Notes under the pieces: model-generated
Told to the model about the DNA's origin: nothing
The model's input: only the letters and a program-made list of their open reading frames with translations
Databases searched by the model: none
Program-made: the position numbers and the translations under genes
Source: Marinoscillum sp040222955
GTDB taxonomy: Bacteria; Bacteroidota; Bacteroidia; Cytophagales; Cyclobacteriaceae
Reading direction: 5' to 3'
Assembly: GCF_040222955.1 (NCBI RefSeq)
Contig: NZ_JAVKCA010000016.1
Coordinates: 62,001 to 126,000, forward strand
DNA: 64,000 nt
Part shown: positions 1 through 9,054 of the stretch, piece after piece
Position numbering within the stretch: the stretch's first letter is position 1
How the letters are laid out: every line of letters begins with the position of its first letter

Positions 1-1758
1 ACTGCCGCGCAACCATATCGTTTGGCCTACAGGTGCGGAAGTGCCGGAAGTCTGACTGGTGATTTTGAACCAATTCAGGTTAAAGCCCCCGGCAAGAATA
101 GCCAGGGCAATGTCTTGTTGCCCCGCATTGAGACTTACAGTGTGAGAAATGGTCATCCAGTTTTGCCATCCACCGGTGGAAGACACCGAGATAGATCCAA
201 AAGCTGCACCTCCACCGAATGGTTCAATTTGCAGGGATCCGCCTCCTCCCGAACTTGCCACCCGATACTCGACCGTGTAGTTGCCGGTAGCGGGAATATC
301 CACCCGATAAGCCAGCCAGTCTCCAGCATCTGTCCAACCCACATTTTGCCCACCTCCCGTATCTGAGGTAGTCTCGGTCTGGATACCAGACATGTCACAA
401 TAAGCCTCTGCCTGAATGGCCGCACTGATACTCAAAAAGCTGCCTGTACATCCGGTACTTGTGGAGCCAGTGTACTTTACTGCATCATAAAAATCCTGAT
501 GAAAAGTAATTCCCGGCTTTCCATTGCCAATGTTGTTTTGGCAAAAGCTGATCATGTTGTTATATGCATTGTTAGGCGGGTTTCCTCCATCCCGAATAAA
601 ATCGCGCACAGCATTATATCCGCTGTTAGGATTGATGGTCCAGATGCACTTATCATGATACATTTTCTTAAATGACCATGGGAAATAGCCGACATTGTTA
701 TTGATACACCAGTCAGTCATCTCTCTGAGGATGCTATTGCTATTTTCTCCATATTCTCCCAGGATCAAAGGCACGCCTAATCGGTCGGTAAGTGATTTTC
801 GACCGTTGAGCGCTGAAACATCATTGGAATAATGATGCGTCTGGTAGACAAGGTTATTGTCCCATCGAGAATTAACTCCTGAATTGGACTGTACCTGACC
901 ATCCTGCCAATCAAGTTTTTGCATATCAGATCCCCACCAGCTGCCCTCTGCCACAATGATGTGGTTATTGTCCACCTGACGGATGGCATTTCTCATGGTG
1001 ATCAGCGACGGGAGCAACTCATATTCCCTGCCTGCCTGAGGCACTGGTTCGTTGATCAGGTCATAACCCCATACCACGGGCTCATTTTTGTAATAATTGG
1101 CGATGTGCTGCCAAACCTGCGAAGCAATATTGACATTATTGCCATCCCAAAAGGTCACTGAGTTTCTGGGCTGACTCGAATTGGAATTCACATTGTCACT
1201 GTGATCGCCAGGATTTTGATAACCTGGGGCCGCATGCATGTCCAGCAACACATACATCCCGTTGTTTCTACAGTAGTTGATCACCTGATCCAGGTACTGG
1301 AAGCCTCGATTGGACGGACTGGATGAATTATAGTCCCAAAAAAGATTAAAGTGAAAAGGTATCCGGACTGAATTGAATCCCTGATTTTTCAAATCTATAA
1401 TGGCTTGCTCATTCACATAGTTGAGTCGCCATTGGTGTTCAAATTCGATGGCCTGGGTGAGGTTACCGCCAAAGGCATCCTTTACACCATTGAAAAACTG
1501 GGTATGGGTACGGAAATTGTAATCACCCATCATCAGGTATCCTTCCCACAGCAGCCAGTTACCGAGATTGATCCCTCTGAAGTAAAGTGGGTTGTTGGAT
1601 TCGTCCACGATCTGAGTCCCCTGCGTGTGAACATATTGGGCATGGACCCCCACGGACAGGTACATCATACCCAAAAGCAAAAGTGTACCTACGTAATTTC
1701 GAAAACTCCAACTCCCTCTCTCTCCCCCATCATTTTTATTGTGTAATGTGTTTGTCAT
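1..1758 (-). CDS. Secreted GH5 glucanase with CBM6, 3' end cut by window edge
   Basis: Partial gene; 586 codons are visible and the C-terminus lies off the left edge. The ATG at 1758 gives an N-terminus with a hydrophobic stretch ending in VGVHA-Q (about residues 21-40), a signal peptide. The GH5 barrel (about 45-420) starts with RGINLGNWLLWEGY, a pattern also seen in exo-beta-1,3-glucanase-like GH5 enzymes. The acid/base is probably E237 in DLINEP and the nucleophile E335 in ILGEYGEN. Residues about 440-565 form a CBM6-type beta-sandwich (QAEAY, GWTDAGDW, GGWQNW, NLNWFKI). The last visible residues (VGQTIWLRG) begin another module, possibly a fascin-like beta-trefoil. It is the last visible gene of the PUL and paralogous to the GH5 at 14618-17362. 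Substrate is inferred as a beta-glucan. A T9SS tail is expected but not visible. Confidence 0.88.
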   Translation of the reverse strand, partial: MTNTLHNKNDGGERGSWSFRNYVGTLLLLGMMYLSVGVHAQYVHTQGTQIVDESNNPLYFRGINLGNWLLWEGYLMMGDYNFRTHTQFFNGVKDAFGGNLTQAIEFEHQWRLNYVNEQAIIDLKNQGFNSVRIPFHFNLFWDYNSSSPSNRGFQYLDQVINYCRNNGMYVLLDMHAAPGYQNPGDHSDNVNSNSSQPRNSVTFWDGNNVNIASQVWQHIANYYKNEPVVWGYDLINEPVPQAGREYELLPSLITMRNAIRQVDNNHIIVAEGSWWGSDMQKLDWQDGQVQSNSGVNSRWDNNLVYQTHHYSNDVSALNGRKSLTDRLGVPLILGEYGENSNSILREMTDWCINNNVGYFPWSFKKMYHDKCIWTINPNSGYNAVRDFIRDGGNPPNNAYNNMISFCQNNIGNGKPGITFHQDFYDAVKYTGSTSTGCTGSFLSISAAIQAEAYCDMSGIQTETTSDTGGGQNVGWTDAGDWLAYRVDIPATGNYTVEYRVASSGGGGSLQIEPFGGGAAFGSISVSSTGGWQNWMTISHTVSLNAGQQDIALAILAGGFNLNWFKITSQTSGTSAPVGQTIWLRGS

Positions 1759-1797
1759 GATTTGGTTTGGTTAATGGTTACAGATAATTATTTTTGA

Positions 1798-1846
1798 GAA
1801 TCAGGCATTGAGCAGAAAATCCAGTTCACCGCCGCCTGCCTGATTC
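1798..1846. repeat. 10-bp perfect inverted repeat between GH30 and GH5
   Basis: GAATCAGGCA (1798-1807) is repeated in inverse at 1837-1846 with a 29-base loop. No T-run follows on either strand, so it does not look like a terminator. It would form a stem in the leader of the GH5 transcript. Confidence 0.5.
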
Positions 1847-1848
1847 AA

Positions 1849-1869
1849 TTACATATGAGAAGTATGTAA
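1849..1869. promoter_or_regulatory. Candidate operator palindrome upstream of GH5
   Basis: TTACATA-N7-TATGTAA, a perfect 7-7-7 dyad 91 bp upstream of the GH5 start. Thirteen bases (TGAGAAGTATGTA) recur in the dyad upstream of the GH30 gene at 4239-4259. The regulatory role is inferred. Confidence 0.45.
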
Positions 1870-1890
1870 TCTTGAGATCTATTCAATGGA

Positions 1891-4191
1891 TCATTCAAGG
1901 ATGATCTTCCTTTCAAAGATGAAATCGGTGCCACTAATGCTTAGGACGTACATGCCGCAAAGGGTTCCTTTTGGCAGCTGCAGCTGATCTCTTTCACCTG
2001 CTACAGACTCTGAATATATAATCCTACCGGAGAGATCCGCTAGAAGAAAAGTATACTCCTGATCGCTCTGTGGCAGGTTAAAATGGAGCAAACCATCTTT
2101 CACCGGATTGGGGTATATTTTTATTGATTCCTCCAGCTCTTTACCGGTATCAAACCCCGTTCGCGCTCCTCCATTGGTACAGGTGATCACATTTTGCGTA
2201 TCGTCATAGGTAAGGCTCGTGTGACTTACATTATCTACACAAAAATGCACCGTTACCCCACCTTTCGCGGTGCTTGAGGTCTGAAGAGTTATTGCCCCGT
2301 TTGCCCCGGTCTGGCCAGAGACTGTCTCATTAAATGTGCCGCTAAAAGTACCAGTGACATTGGCTCCATTTACGGGACTCCCCTGATCATCAAAGATGGT
2401 GACCGTAGCAGTGCCGTACTTATTACCCTGACCAGCACCCTGGGTACCTGTGGTAATTGACTGCACGTATAATGAAGTAGCAGTCCCTCCTGAAGAGACC
2501 GAAACCACCTGCGAGTCAGTATCTGTAGCTCCACCATTATCAGTAACTGTGAGGGAAACGGTATAGCTTCCAGTTGCTCCATAGGAGTGACTGGCCAACT
2601 GCCCATTCCCGGTAGTTCCATCCCCATAGTCCCATGCCCAGGAGGAAATGGTACCATCCGAATCACTACTTGTTGCCCCATCAAAGTCAACATTGAGATT
2701 GGAAGCACTGTATGTGAAGGCGGCTGTTGGTGGGTTGTTACCACCGCCCCCATCCGTCCAGATGTAGGTTCCTACACCTTTTTTTGGCAGAGTGACGGTA
2801 GCAATCTTACCCTGATACTCAATATTGAAGGTAGTATTTGGTTGATTACCATCGTTATGAACCACCAGCACCCGGGTATTTCCATTTGCAGCGTTGTTGA
2901 TAAATCCTGCACATGTAAGGCTTCCCGTGGAGGTAGTGGCCACACGCACCGCACCCGGTCTTACAAATTTTGAGACCTGCCCAATGATGTAGTAAGCAAC
3001 ATTTCTGGTCACGCTGCCGGCATCCAGCGTGAGTGCCCCGAGACAATTGGTACATCCACCTGAGGTGTGTGGCTCCTGATTGGCATCCGCGGCCAGGTTC
3101 CATTCCAGCACTGCCTTCGCCCAATTGTTGGTCCCTCCCAGCACAACGTTCTTCATGTGCCAGGCCAGGTCACCCAGGAAACTTCCCCCTGCACCGGTGT
3201 ACTGCTCGGTGAAATAAATATTTTTATTAGGAAAGGCATCGTGTACCGTGGACAAGGCACTGATGTCACCTGCGTACAGGTGAAATGCTGCGCCATCCAC
3301 GTACTGTCCAGCAGCACTGCCAAGCACCTCGATGGGGTATTCGGGTACATCGCAGTTGTGATCCCATGTTAAAATTTTAGTAGAAAATCCGGCACTTTGA
3401 ATCGCTGGTCCCAGCTCGAGGATAAAATTGATCTGCTCCTGAGCAGTCATCAGCATGGCGGGGTTATTACAGCAATGCTCAGGCTCATTCTGAGGAGCCA
3501 CCGCATAGATGGGAATACCAAGTCCCTGCATGGCCTGAAGGTACTTGACAAAATACGTGGCGTAGGAAGCATAATACTCAGGCTTCAGATTCCCCCCACT
3601 TAGAGATCCATTGGTTTTCATCCAGGCCGGAGCGGTCCATGGTACGGCTTTTATTTTAATGTTGGGATTGATGGCTATTACCTCCTGGAGGATGGGGATA
3701 ACATAGTCCATATCCGGTCCCTGTAAGCTAAACTGGGACTGACTCACATCTGTCTGCCCGGCAGGAAGATCATTATAGGTATAAGGATATTGGCTCATGT
3801 CCGAAGCGCCAATGGCAATGCGCAAAAAGGAGGCTCCAATACCGCTGGCAATTCCAGCTGTAGGATCAAACAATTCCTGCAGCAAGGCCGCGCGCTGGCT
3901 TGACGATATTTCGGTCATCAGCACATAGGCACTTCCCTGCGTAAGGGTATAACCAAACCCATCTATGGTCTGATAGGTCGCTCCCGGGTCAAAAGCCAGA
4001 GTAGGGTTGCCATTGGATGTGCTGGTAAAAGTGGGGGTAGTGGGAAGTTGCTCCAGCAGCTTTGACTGATCTCCATAGGTAACAAACTGAGTAACGGACT
4101 GAGCGTATGCGCTCACCGTAAAAATCCAAACACACAACAGGCACACCATGCACCTGATGAAATGGGTAATTTGTAGAATTGAGTTTTTCAT
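1891..4191 (-). CDS. Secreted GH30 beta-glucanase with PKD domain and T9SS sorting tail
   Basis: 766 aa. Signal peptide about 1-30 (cleavage after SAYA). GH30 catalytic region about 60-480 with TIDGFGYTLTQGSA near the start; acid/base E236 in APQNEPEH and nucleophile E329 in IYFTEQY. A PKD domain follows at about 487-567 (SWAWDYGDGTTG), then an Ig-like/invasin-type beta domain at about 572-668, then a type A T9SS sorting domain at about 690-766 (IYPNP ... GMYVLSI ... RKIIL). GH30 members of this kind act on beta-1,6-glucan linkages or as beta-glucosylceramidases; beside GH3 and GH5 a role in debranching beta-1,3/1,6-glucan is the best inference. The protein should be exported by Sec, then moved to the surface by T9SS. 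A 205-bp gap separates it from the upstream lipoprotein gene, so it may have its own promoter. Confidence 0.92.
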   Translation of the reverse strand: MKNSILQITHFIRCMVCLLCVWIFTVSAYAQSVTQFVTYGDQSKLLEQLPTTPTFTSTSNGNPTLAFDPGATYQTIDGFGYTLTQGSAYVLMTEISSSQRAALLQELFDPTAGIASGIGASFLRIAIGASDMSQYPYTYNDLPAGQTDVSQSQFSLQGPDMDYVIPILQEVIAINPNIKIKAVPWTAPAWMKTNGSLSGGNLKPEYYASYATYFVKYLQAMQGLGIPIYAVAPQNEPEHCCNNPAMLMTAQEQINFILELGPAIQSAGFSTKILTWDHNCDVPEYPIEVLGSAAGQYVDGAAFHLYAGDISALSTVHDAFPNKNIYFTEQYTGAGGSFLGDLAWHMKNVVLGGTNNWAKAVLEWNLAADANQEPHTSGGCTNCLGALTLDAGSVTRNVAYYIIGQVSKFVRPGAVRVATTSTGSLTCAGFINNAANGNTRVLVVHNDGNQPNTTFNIEYQGKIATVTLPKKGVGTYIWTDGGGGNNPPTAAFTYSASNLNVDFDGATSSDSDGTISSWAWDYGDGTTGNGQLASHSYGATGSYTVSLTVTDNGGATDTDSQVVSVSSGGTATSLYVQSITTGTQGAGQGNKYGTATVTIFDDQGSPVNGANVTGTFSGTFNETVSGQTGANGAITLQTSSTAKGGVTVHFCVDNVSHTSLTYDDTQNVITCTNGGARTGFDTGKELEESIKIYPNPVKDGLLHFNLPQSDQEYTFLLADLSGRIIYSESVAGERDQLQLPKGTLCGMYVLSISGTDFIFERKIILE

Positions 4192-4238
4192 GATACATCA
4201 TTTAGGGTTGATCGTATTTTCCTGCTCCACATCTCATC

Positions 4239-4259
4239 TACATACTTCTCACATTTGTA
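4239..4259. promoter_or_regulatory. Candidate operator palindrome upstream of GH30
   Basis: TACATA-N9-TTTGTA, 48 bp upstream of the GH30 start. It shares the 13-base core TACATACTTCTCA with the dyad at 1849-1869, which is upstream of the next hydrolase. Likely a site for the PUL regulator or another common regulator; this is inference. Confidence 0.45.
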
Positions 4260-4354
4260 GGTAAGTGCTCTTTCACACGTACTTGGTCATTGGGTATTGA
4301 TTAGCTAAATCATAGGCATAATTTACAAAAATCTTAGGGGCCAAAATGGAAGGC

Positions 4355-4373
4355 AGGAGCCCCGTGAGCTCCT
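4355..4373 (-). terminator. Weak hairpin after PKD lipoprotein gene
   Basis: AGGAGC and GCTCCT pair around a 7-base loop just past the lipoprotein stop codon. On the minus strand only a short ATTTT follows, so termination would be weak at best. Confidence 0.28.
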
Positions 4374-4396
4374 TACCATTTCCCATTTGCTTAATG

Positions 4397-5248
4397 TCAA
4401 TCTTCGGCGAACATAGAAACATTGTCTATAACCACTCCGCCAGTTGGGAAGGTGATCCCTCCTGCCCTGATCGCGACATAGTATGTTCCCGCTGCCAGTG
4501 TGATGGTACCGTCACTGGCACCACAGTTATTGTCTCTCAGAGATCCGGAATAGGTGGCCTGTGCATCGCCACAATCCCAGGTATTTACTGCCAAAACCAC
4601 AGTAGCGCCAACCTCAGTATTGTAGTCTTGATCTGCTACCGGCTCTGCATCTCCTACCCAAACTTCCGCCCAGAACTCATCCGCAGCATCAGTAGTAATA
4701 TCCAGGTCAAAGCCATAAGTCCCAGCTTCGACTGTAACGGCCTGCCATGCACCGCCATGAGCTTCTCCACCCCATCCGGCATCCGGATTAACCTCACCAA
4801 TAGTCAGAACACCGGAGGCTATGGATATATCAGCATTGGCGTTCGGATTAAACTGCTGCAAGGTCCACTCAGAATCATCGTCAAAGCCACCATTTTTTAT
4901 TTGGTTTTCGGGCTCTGCCTCTTTCACTGTCACCTCCTTGGTAGACACATCGGATCCACCGTCGTTATTAGCCGTAAGCGTGACAGTGTAAGTACCCCCT
5001 GCTGCATAAGTGTAGGTAGGGCTCTCCTCTGCTGAGGTGCCAGCATCATCACCAAAGTCCCAGGCAAAAGTCTCACCCTCTTCGGTGGTATTGGTAAAAG
5101 TTACAGAAAGAGGATTTGCTGCATCTACTTCAAAGCTGAAACTCGCTGTAGGAGGGGCAATAGGCTCATCTTCACTACACGATATGGTCACTAGTGCCAT
5201 CGCCAGGGCTGCACTCAAAAATCTCAGATTATTAAAAATAATTCTCAT
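4397..5248 (-). CDS. PKD-domain surface lipoprotein, probable glycan-binding protein
   Basis: 283 aa. A lipobox (LVTISC, Cys24) is followed by SEDEP, an acidic stretch of the kind that marks surface-exposed lipoproteins in Bacteroidota. A PKD domain spans about 33-108 (FAWDFGDD ... YTYAAGGTYTVTLTANN). Residues about 115-283 form a beta-sandwich-like module (NGGFDDDSEW ... AWQAVTV ... TYYVAIRAGG ... VVIDNVSMF) that resembles the modules of the lipoprotein at 7752-9029, including a Cys-containing loop after NTW. Position in a SusCD PUL between hydrolases suggests a SusE/F-like or SGBP-B role: holding beta-glucan at the cell surface. No catalytic motif is visible. It starts 32 bp after GH3, probably in the same transcript. 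Confidence 0.82.
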   Translation of the reverse strand: MRIIFNNLRFLSAALAMALVTISCSEDEPIAPPTASFSFEVDAANPLSVTFTNTTEEGETFAWDFGDDAGTSAEESPTYTYAAGGTYTVTLTANNDGGSDVSTKEVTVKEAEPENQIKNGGFDDDSEWTLQQFNPNANADISIASGVLTIGEVNPDAGWGGEAHGGAWQAVTVEAGTYGFDLDITTDAADEFWAEVWVGDAEPVADQDYNTEVGATVVLAVNTWDCGDAQATYSGSLRDNNCGASDGTITLAAGTYYVAIRAGGITFPTGGVVIDNVSMFAED

Positions 5249-5280
5249 GTTTATAAGGTTTAAGTTGATTTTGAAACGGT

Positions 5281-7632
5281 TTATAAAATCTTTTTTATCT
5301 GGTTGAATGTCTTACTTTCGGTAATTGAAAATCGACTTTTGAGTTCGCCGATATTCACTTCATATTCTCCTGCCTCCACTGTCCAGCACAGGTCTTTGGC
5401 CACGAAAGCCACGTCACGGGCACTGATCTCAAAGGAAACTCTGGTGGTCTCGCCCGGCTTCAGAGAGATTTTCTCGAATCCCCGCAAACGCCTCACATCG
5501 GGAGTCACTGAGGCAAAAAGATCGGAGATGTACAGCTGTACCACTTCCTTACCTTCTACATTCCCCACATTGGTCACAGAGACAGAAATGCTAAGGGTTT
5601 CACCCGAATCGATTGACCCGCGGGAAAACTCCATGTCGCTATAGTCAAACTCTGTATAGCTGAGTCCAAAGCCAAATGGGTACTGCACGGCAAAGTCAGA
5701 TTCGTAATCATACATCCCTTCCATTTTATTCTGTTCTTCGGATGGTTTGTGATCATAAGTAACCAGGGTATTGCCAAACATAGGATAGGTATAAGGCAGC
5801 TTACCACTGGGATTGACCTCTCCAAAAAGCACAGCGGCCAGGGCATCACCGCCATAGTTGCCAGGAAGGTAGGTCTGCAAAATACCCTGCACCTGACTTT
5901 CAATACTGCTAATCAACCTTGGCCGGCCTTCATTCAGTACGAGGATCACCGGCTTGCCTGTAGAGGTTACAGCTTTAGCCAGGTTTAGTTGGTTGGGAGA
6001 AAGCGTCAGGTCATGCAAATCGCCGGGCTTTTCGGTATAGGTATTCTCTCCCAGACAAAGCACCACATAATCAGCCCTATTGGCTGCAGCAATCACAGCA
6101 TCCAGATCCTTAACTTCCTCTTCCCAATACTTACCCTGGTGATTATACGCCACACCCTCTACAAACTCCACATTGGCCACACCAGCTTTTGACTGGATAG
6201 CCTCCAGGATGGTATTGTATCCGCTGGCAAACTCTTCTACCTTCTCCCCCTGCCAGGAGTAAGACCAGCCCCCATTCAGGGTACGCATAGAATTGGCATT
6301 AGGCCCTGTTACCAAAATTTTGGAGCCCCTGCTCAGCGGGAGTGTCCCATCATTTTTAAGGAGTGTAATGGCCTCAGATGCGGCATCAAACGCGGCAAGT
6401 TCAAACTCCTTACTGGCGAAATTCGGATAATCCGAAAGGAGTGTTACCGGTTGCTCAAAAAGTCCAAGCTCATCTTTGAGTGTGAGGATACGACGAACTG
6501 CATCATCTATGCGCTCCATGGTCACTTCCCCCTCTTTTACCAGCTCTGTCAGGTAGGTACAAAAGTCGTAATCATAAGGGATCATTGACATGTCAATGCC
6601 TGCGTTGACGGCCATTTTCACCGCTTCTTTTCTCGTGGCGGCTACTTTATCTCTGAAATGAAGATTGTCTATGTCCTTCCAGTCGGTCACCACCACACCT
6701 TTGAAGTTCAGCTCACCTTTTAAAAGGTTGGTGATAATGTCCTTATTGGCATGAACCGGAACCCCATTGATGATCCCCGAGTTGATCATGACTGAATGAG
6801 CTCCAGCCTCAATAGCAGCCTGGAACGCAGGGAGGTGCCTCTCTCGGAGTTCCATTTCAGGGATAAAAGCGGGTGTCCGGTCTTTGCCAGTGTATGGCAC
6901 GGAGTATCCAAGAAAGTGCTTTAAGGTAGAAGCCACCTTGGTTGGCACAGAGACCTCATTCTTTTGCCCCTCATATCCCTTGATCATCTGCTTGCCCATC
7001 TCTGAGGCGAGGTAGATGTCTTCACCGAATGTTTCCCACATTCTTGGAAAGCGAGGATCGCGCCCCAAATCCAGAACCGGCGAAAAATTCCAGGGAATCC
7101 CTGAGGCTCGCGTTTCGTAAGCGGTAATCTCCGCCCCCTGCCTCACCAGTTCTCTATTCCATGTGGCTGCCAGGCCAATCTGTTGTGGAAAAAAAGTGGC
7201 TCCTGCGGTGTAGGTGGCCCCATGGATGGCGTCAATTCCGTAAATCACCGGAATGCCCAGTCTCGATTGGTTTACTGCAATGTTCTGTATTTCTGAGACG
7301 ATGGTATTCCACTGCTCTATGGTGCGGGCACGGTTGTTTGCAGTATTGAGAATGGAACCGACCTTATAGTCCAGAATGGCCTCCTTAACCAATGTAAGGT
7401 CCAGCTCCAAGGGTTCGTCGCTGACATATACAGTTTCTCCTTTGGTGATCACATCCAGGGTCACCTGAGCCATTTGCCCTACTTTTTCTTCAAGGGTCAT
7501 TTTGGCCAAAAGTGCTTCTATTTTTGGTGTGGGCCTGGTCAAAAACGAGGCCTCCATCAATCTGCTGTCTGGATTCTCACAGCCCAGTATTCCGAAGAAT
7601 ACCACCACAATCAATAAATACTTTCTAAACAT
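5281..7632 (-). CDS. GH3 beta-glucosidase / exo-beta-glucanase lipoprotein
   Basis: 783 aa. Lipobox FFGILGC (Cys18). GH3 N-terminal TIM barrel about 35-390 with MTLEEKVGQM, DAIHG, RDPRFPRMWETFGED, KHFLGY and the nucleophile D317 in VVVTDWKD. The second, alpha/beta-sandwich domain (about 415-640) carries GENTYTEKPGDLHDL, where E534 sits in the position of the acid/base of barley ExoI-type exohydrolases. A fibronectin III-like domain closes the protein (about 675-755: VTNVGNVEGKEVVQLYI). It should release glucose from beta-glucan oligosaccharides, most likely in the periplasm. It lies after the terminator that ends the susCD-lipoprotein transcript, so its expression may be lower or come from a separate promoter. 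Confidence 0.93.
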   Translation of the reverse strand: MFRKYLLIVVVFFGILGCENPDSRLMEASFLTRPTPKIEALLAKMTLEEKVGQMAQVTLDVITKGETVYVSDEPLELDLTLVKEAILDYKVGSILNTANNRARTIEQWNTIVSEIQNIAVNQSRLGIPVIYGIDAIHGATYTAGATFFPQQIGLAATWNRELVRQGAEITAYETRASGIPWNFSPVLDLGRDPRFPRMWETFGEDIYLASEMGKQMIKGYEGQKNEVSVPTKVASTLKHFLGYSVPYTGKDRTPAFIPEMELRERHLPAFQAAIEAGAHSVMINSGIINGVPVHANKDIITNLLKGELNFKGVVVTDWKDIDNLHFRDKVAATRKEAVKMAVNAGIDMSMIPYDYDFCTYLTELVKEGEVTMERIDDAVRRILTLKDELGLFEQPVTLLSDYPNFASKEFELAAFDAASEAITLLKNDGTLPLSRGSKILVTGPNANSMRTLNGGWSYSWQGEKVEEFASGYNTILEAIQSKAGVANVEFVEGVAYNHQGKYWEEEVKDLDAVIAAANRADYVVLCLGENTYTEKPGDLHDLTLSPNQLNLAKAVTSTGKPVILVLNEGRPRLISSIESQVQGILQTYLPGNYGGDALAAVLFGEVNPSGKLPYTYPMFGNTLVTYDHKPSEEQNKMEGMYDYESDFAVQYPFGFGLSYTEFDYSDMEFSRGSIDSGETLSISVSVTNVGNVEGKEVVQLYISDLFASVTPDVRRLRGFEKISLKPGETTRVSFEISARDVAFVAKDLCWTVEAGEYEVNIGELKSRFSITESKTFNQIKKIL

Positions 7633-7671
7633 CCTTCAATGATTTTTCTAGGTTGACAAAACCTTCTCTCC

Positions 7672-7688
7672 TTTGCAACAAGTGCAAA
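7672..7688. promoter_or_regulatory. Small palindrome upstream of GH3
   Basis: TTTGCA-ACAAG-TGCAAA lies between the terminator at 7708-7742 and the GH3 start, where a GH3 promoter would have to be. Operator role is a guess. Confidence 0.28.
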
Positions 7689-7707
7689 TACCTGATTCTA
7701 AAATTTG

Positions 7708-7742
7708 AAAAAATGGTGGTGCCCAAAGTATCAGGCACCACC
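7708..7742 (-). terminator. Rho-independent terminator inside the PUL
   Basis: On the minus strand, GGTGGTGCC pairs perfectly with GGCACCACC across a 10-base loop and is followed by A and six Ts. It begins 9 bp past the stop of the PKD lipoprotein at 7752, so it ends or attenuates the susC-susD-lipoprotein transcript before GH3. Confidence 0.85.
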
Positions 7743-7751
7743 GGTAAAATA

Positions 7752-9029
7752 TTAGTTGAGCTCCACGAGCTGAGCATCATCTATGGTCACGCCTGATCCC
7801 AGGTTACCATCCCAGCTGCCTACCTTAATCAGGAAGTACACTGTACCAGCTTCTTCAAAAGAGGTGTTTTCGCCTATTTCAATTCGCCCTTGTGTATAAT
7901 CCGTGCCGTCAGAAGGTTCTGTGGAGTGTACATAAAACTCTATCCAGGAACCAGTGGCTCCGGGGTCTACCACGGTGGCCTTCAGGCGATATTTTTGCCC
8001 GGCAGCTACATCCACAGCCTGCCACACACCTACGTTGGTTTGTGCGGGTTCAGAACCATTGGTAAACTTCATCACACCATCCACAAACTCAACGGTGGTC
8101 AGCGAAAGTCCTACATTGGTTACGGTCCATACATTTTCATCCTCCATATCACTCCCGGAAAGGATATTATCTCCTTCAACAAGTGGAGCAGTGTCAAGGC
8201 CTACCAGGGTCATATCATCCAGTATCAGCCCTGTGGTTCCGAGGTTTCCGTCCCAGCTACCCACCTTTACCAGGAGGTAATAGGTGCCATCCTCTACAAT
8301 ACTCACTTTACCATCTCCGATGCAGGAGATAGCCGGTATTTTACCATCAAAGGCATCGCCACCACACCCCGTCCAGGTATTGAGACCGGCAATCGGGGTG
8401 GCACTTGGATCCACACCTTCCACAGGCTCTGCATCCAGTAGAAGAACCTCCATCCAGGAGTTGGTCATCCCTGATCCGGAAGCCGATACAGAAAACTGGT
8501 AGTCCGTTCCTCCTGTGAGCTCAACTTCCTGCCAAACGGCAATATTGGTTTGGGCTACCTCCACGCCGTTGCTAAAAATGAGCTTACCATCACTAAAGGT
8601 GTAAGTAGTCATGGTACTTCCTGTGCTGGTAAAGGTCCAGGCACTTTCGTCATCCATCTCACTGCCCAGGAGCACATTCACTCCCGTGGAAGCATCCCCC
8701 TCTACAGTCACTTGCTGCTCGGCGGTAGACTGACCTCCGGCGCTCACCACGGTAAGGCGAACGGTGTATACACCTTTGCTTTCAAAAAACGCAGTATCTA
8801 CTTTGTTTCCAGTGCTAACGGTCCCATTTCCCAGGTCCCACTTATAAATAAATGCTTCTGAGCTGCTTTCCAGCAGGTAGGTGTTTCGCATCTCCGGTGT
8901 GGAGATATCTGTAATGGTAAATGCTGCCTCTACGATTTCACCCAAACTCAAATCTTCGTCTTCAGGAAAGCAACTTGTCAGCAACATCACCAGCACTCCT
9001 GAGTATAATATTGATCGTATAATTTTCAT
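7752..9029 (-). CDS. PKD surface lipoprotein with duplicated C-terminal modules, probable glycan-binding protein
   Basis: 425 aa. Lipobox VLVMLLTSC (Cys20) followed by FPEDED, an acidic surface-export-like signal. PKD-like domain about 34-112 (YKWDLGNGTVSTGN ... GVYTVRLTV). Two related modules follow at about 118-278 and 285-425: both start NVL/NIL-GS-M-DE, both contain AQTN-VWQ-V and both end near KVGSWDGNLG. The first copy has an extra Cys-bearing loop (GLNTWTGCGGDAF) that the second lacks but the 283-aa lipoprotein at 4397 shares. Encoded directly after susD, the usual place of a surface glycan-binding protein. Binding to beta-glucan is inferred; no known CBM family can be named from the sequence alone. 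Confidence 0.82.
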   Translation of the reverse strand: MKIIRSILYSGVLVMLLTSCFPEDEDLSLGEIVEAAFTITDISTPEMRNTYLLESSSEAFIYKWDLGNGTVSTGNKVDTAFFESKGVYTVRLTVVSAGGQSTAEQQVTVEGDASTGVNVLLGSEMDDESAWTFTSTGSTMTTYTFSDGKLIFSNGVEVAQTNIAVWQEVELTGGTDYQFSVSASGSGMTNSWMEVLLLDAEPVEGVDPSATPIAGLNTWTGCGGDAFDGKIPAISCIGDGKVSIVEDGTYYLLVKVGSWDGNLGTTGLILDDMTLVGLDTAPLVEGDNILSGSDMEDENVWTVTNVGLSLTTVEFVDGVMKFTNGSEPAQTNVGVWQAVDVAAGQKYRLKATVVDPGATGSWIEFYVHSTEPSDGTDYTQGRIEIGENTSFEEAGTVYFLIKVGSWDGNLGSGVTIDDAQLVELN

Positions 9030-9054
9030 AAACTATTGTCTTTAAGGTTGTAAA

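Noticed and set aside
4346..5035. 229-codon plus-strand frame
   Set aside because: Antisense to the PKD lipoprotein, with Cys-rich, low-quality composition and no domain.
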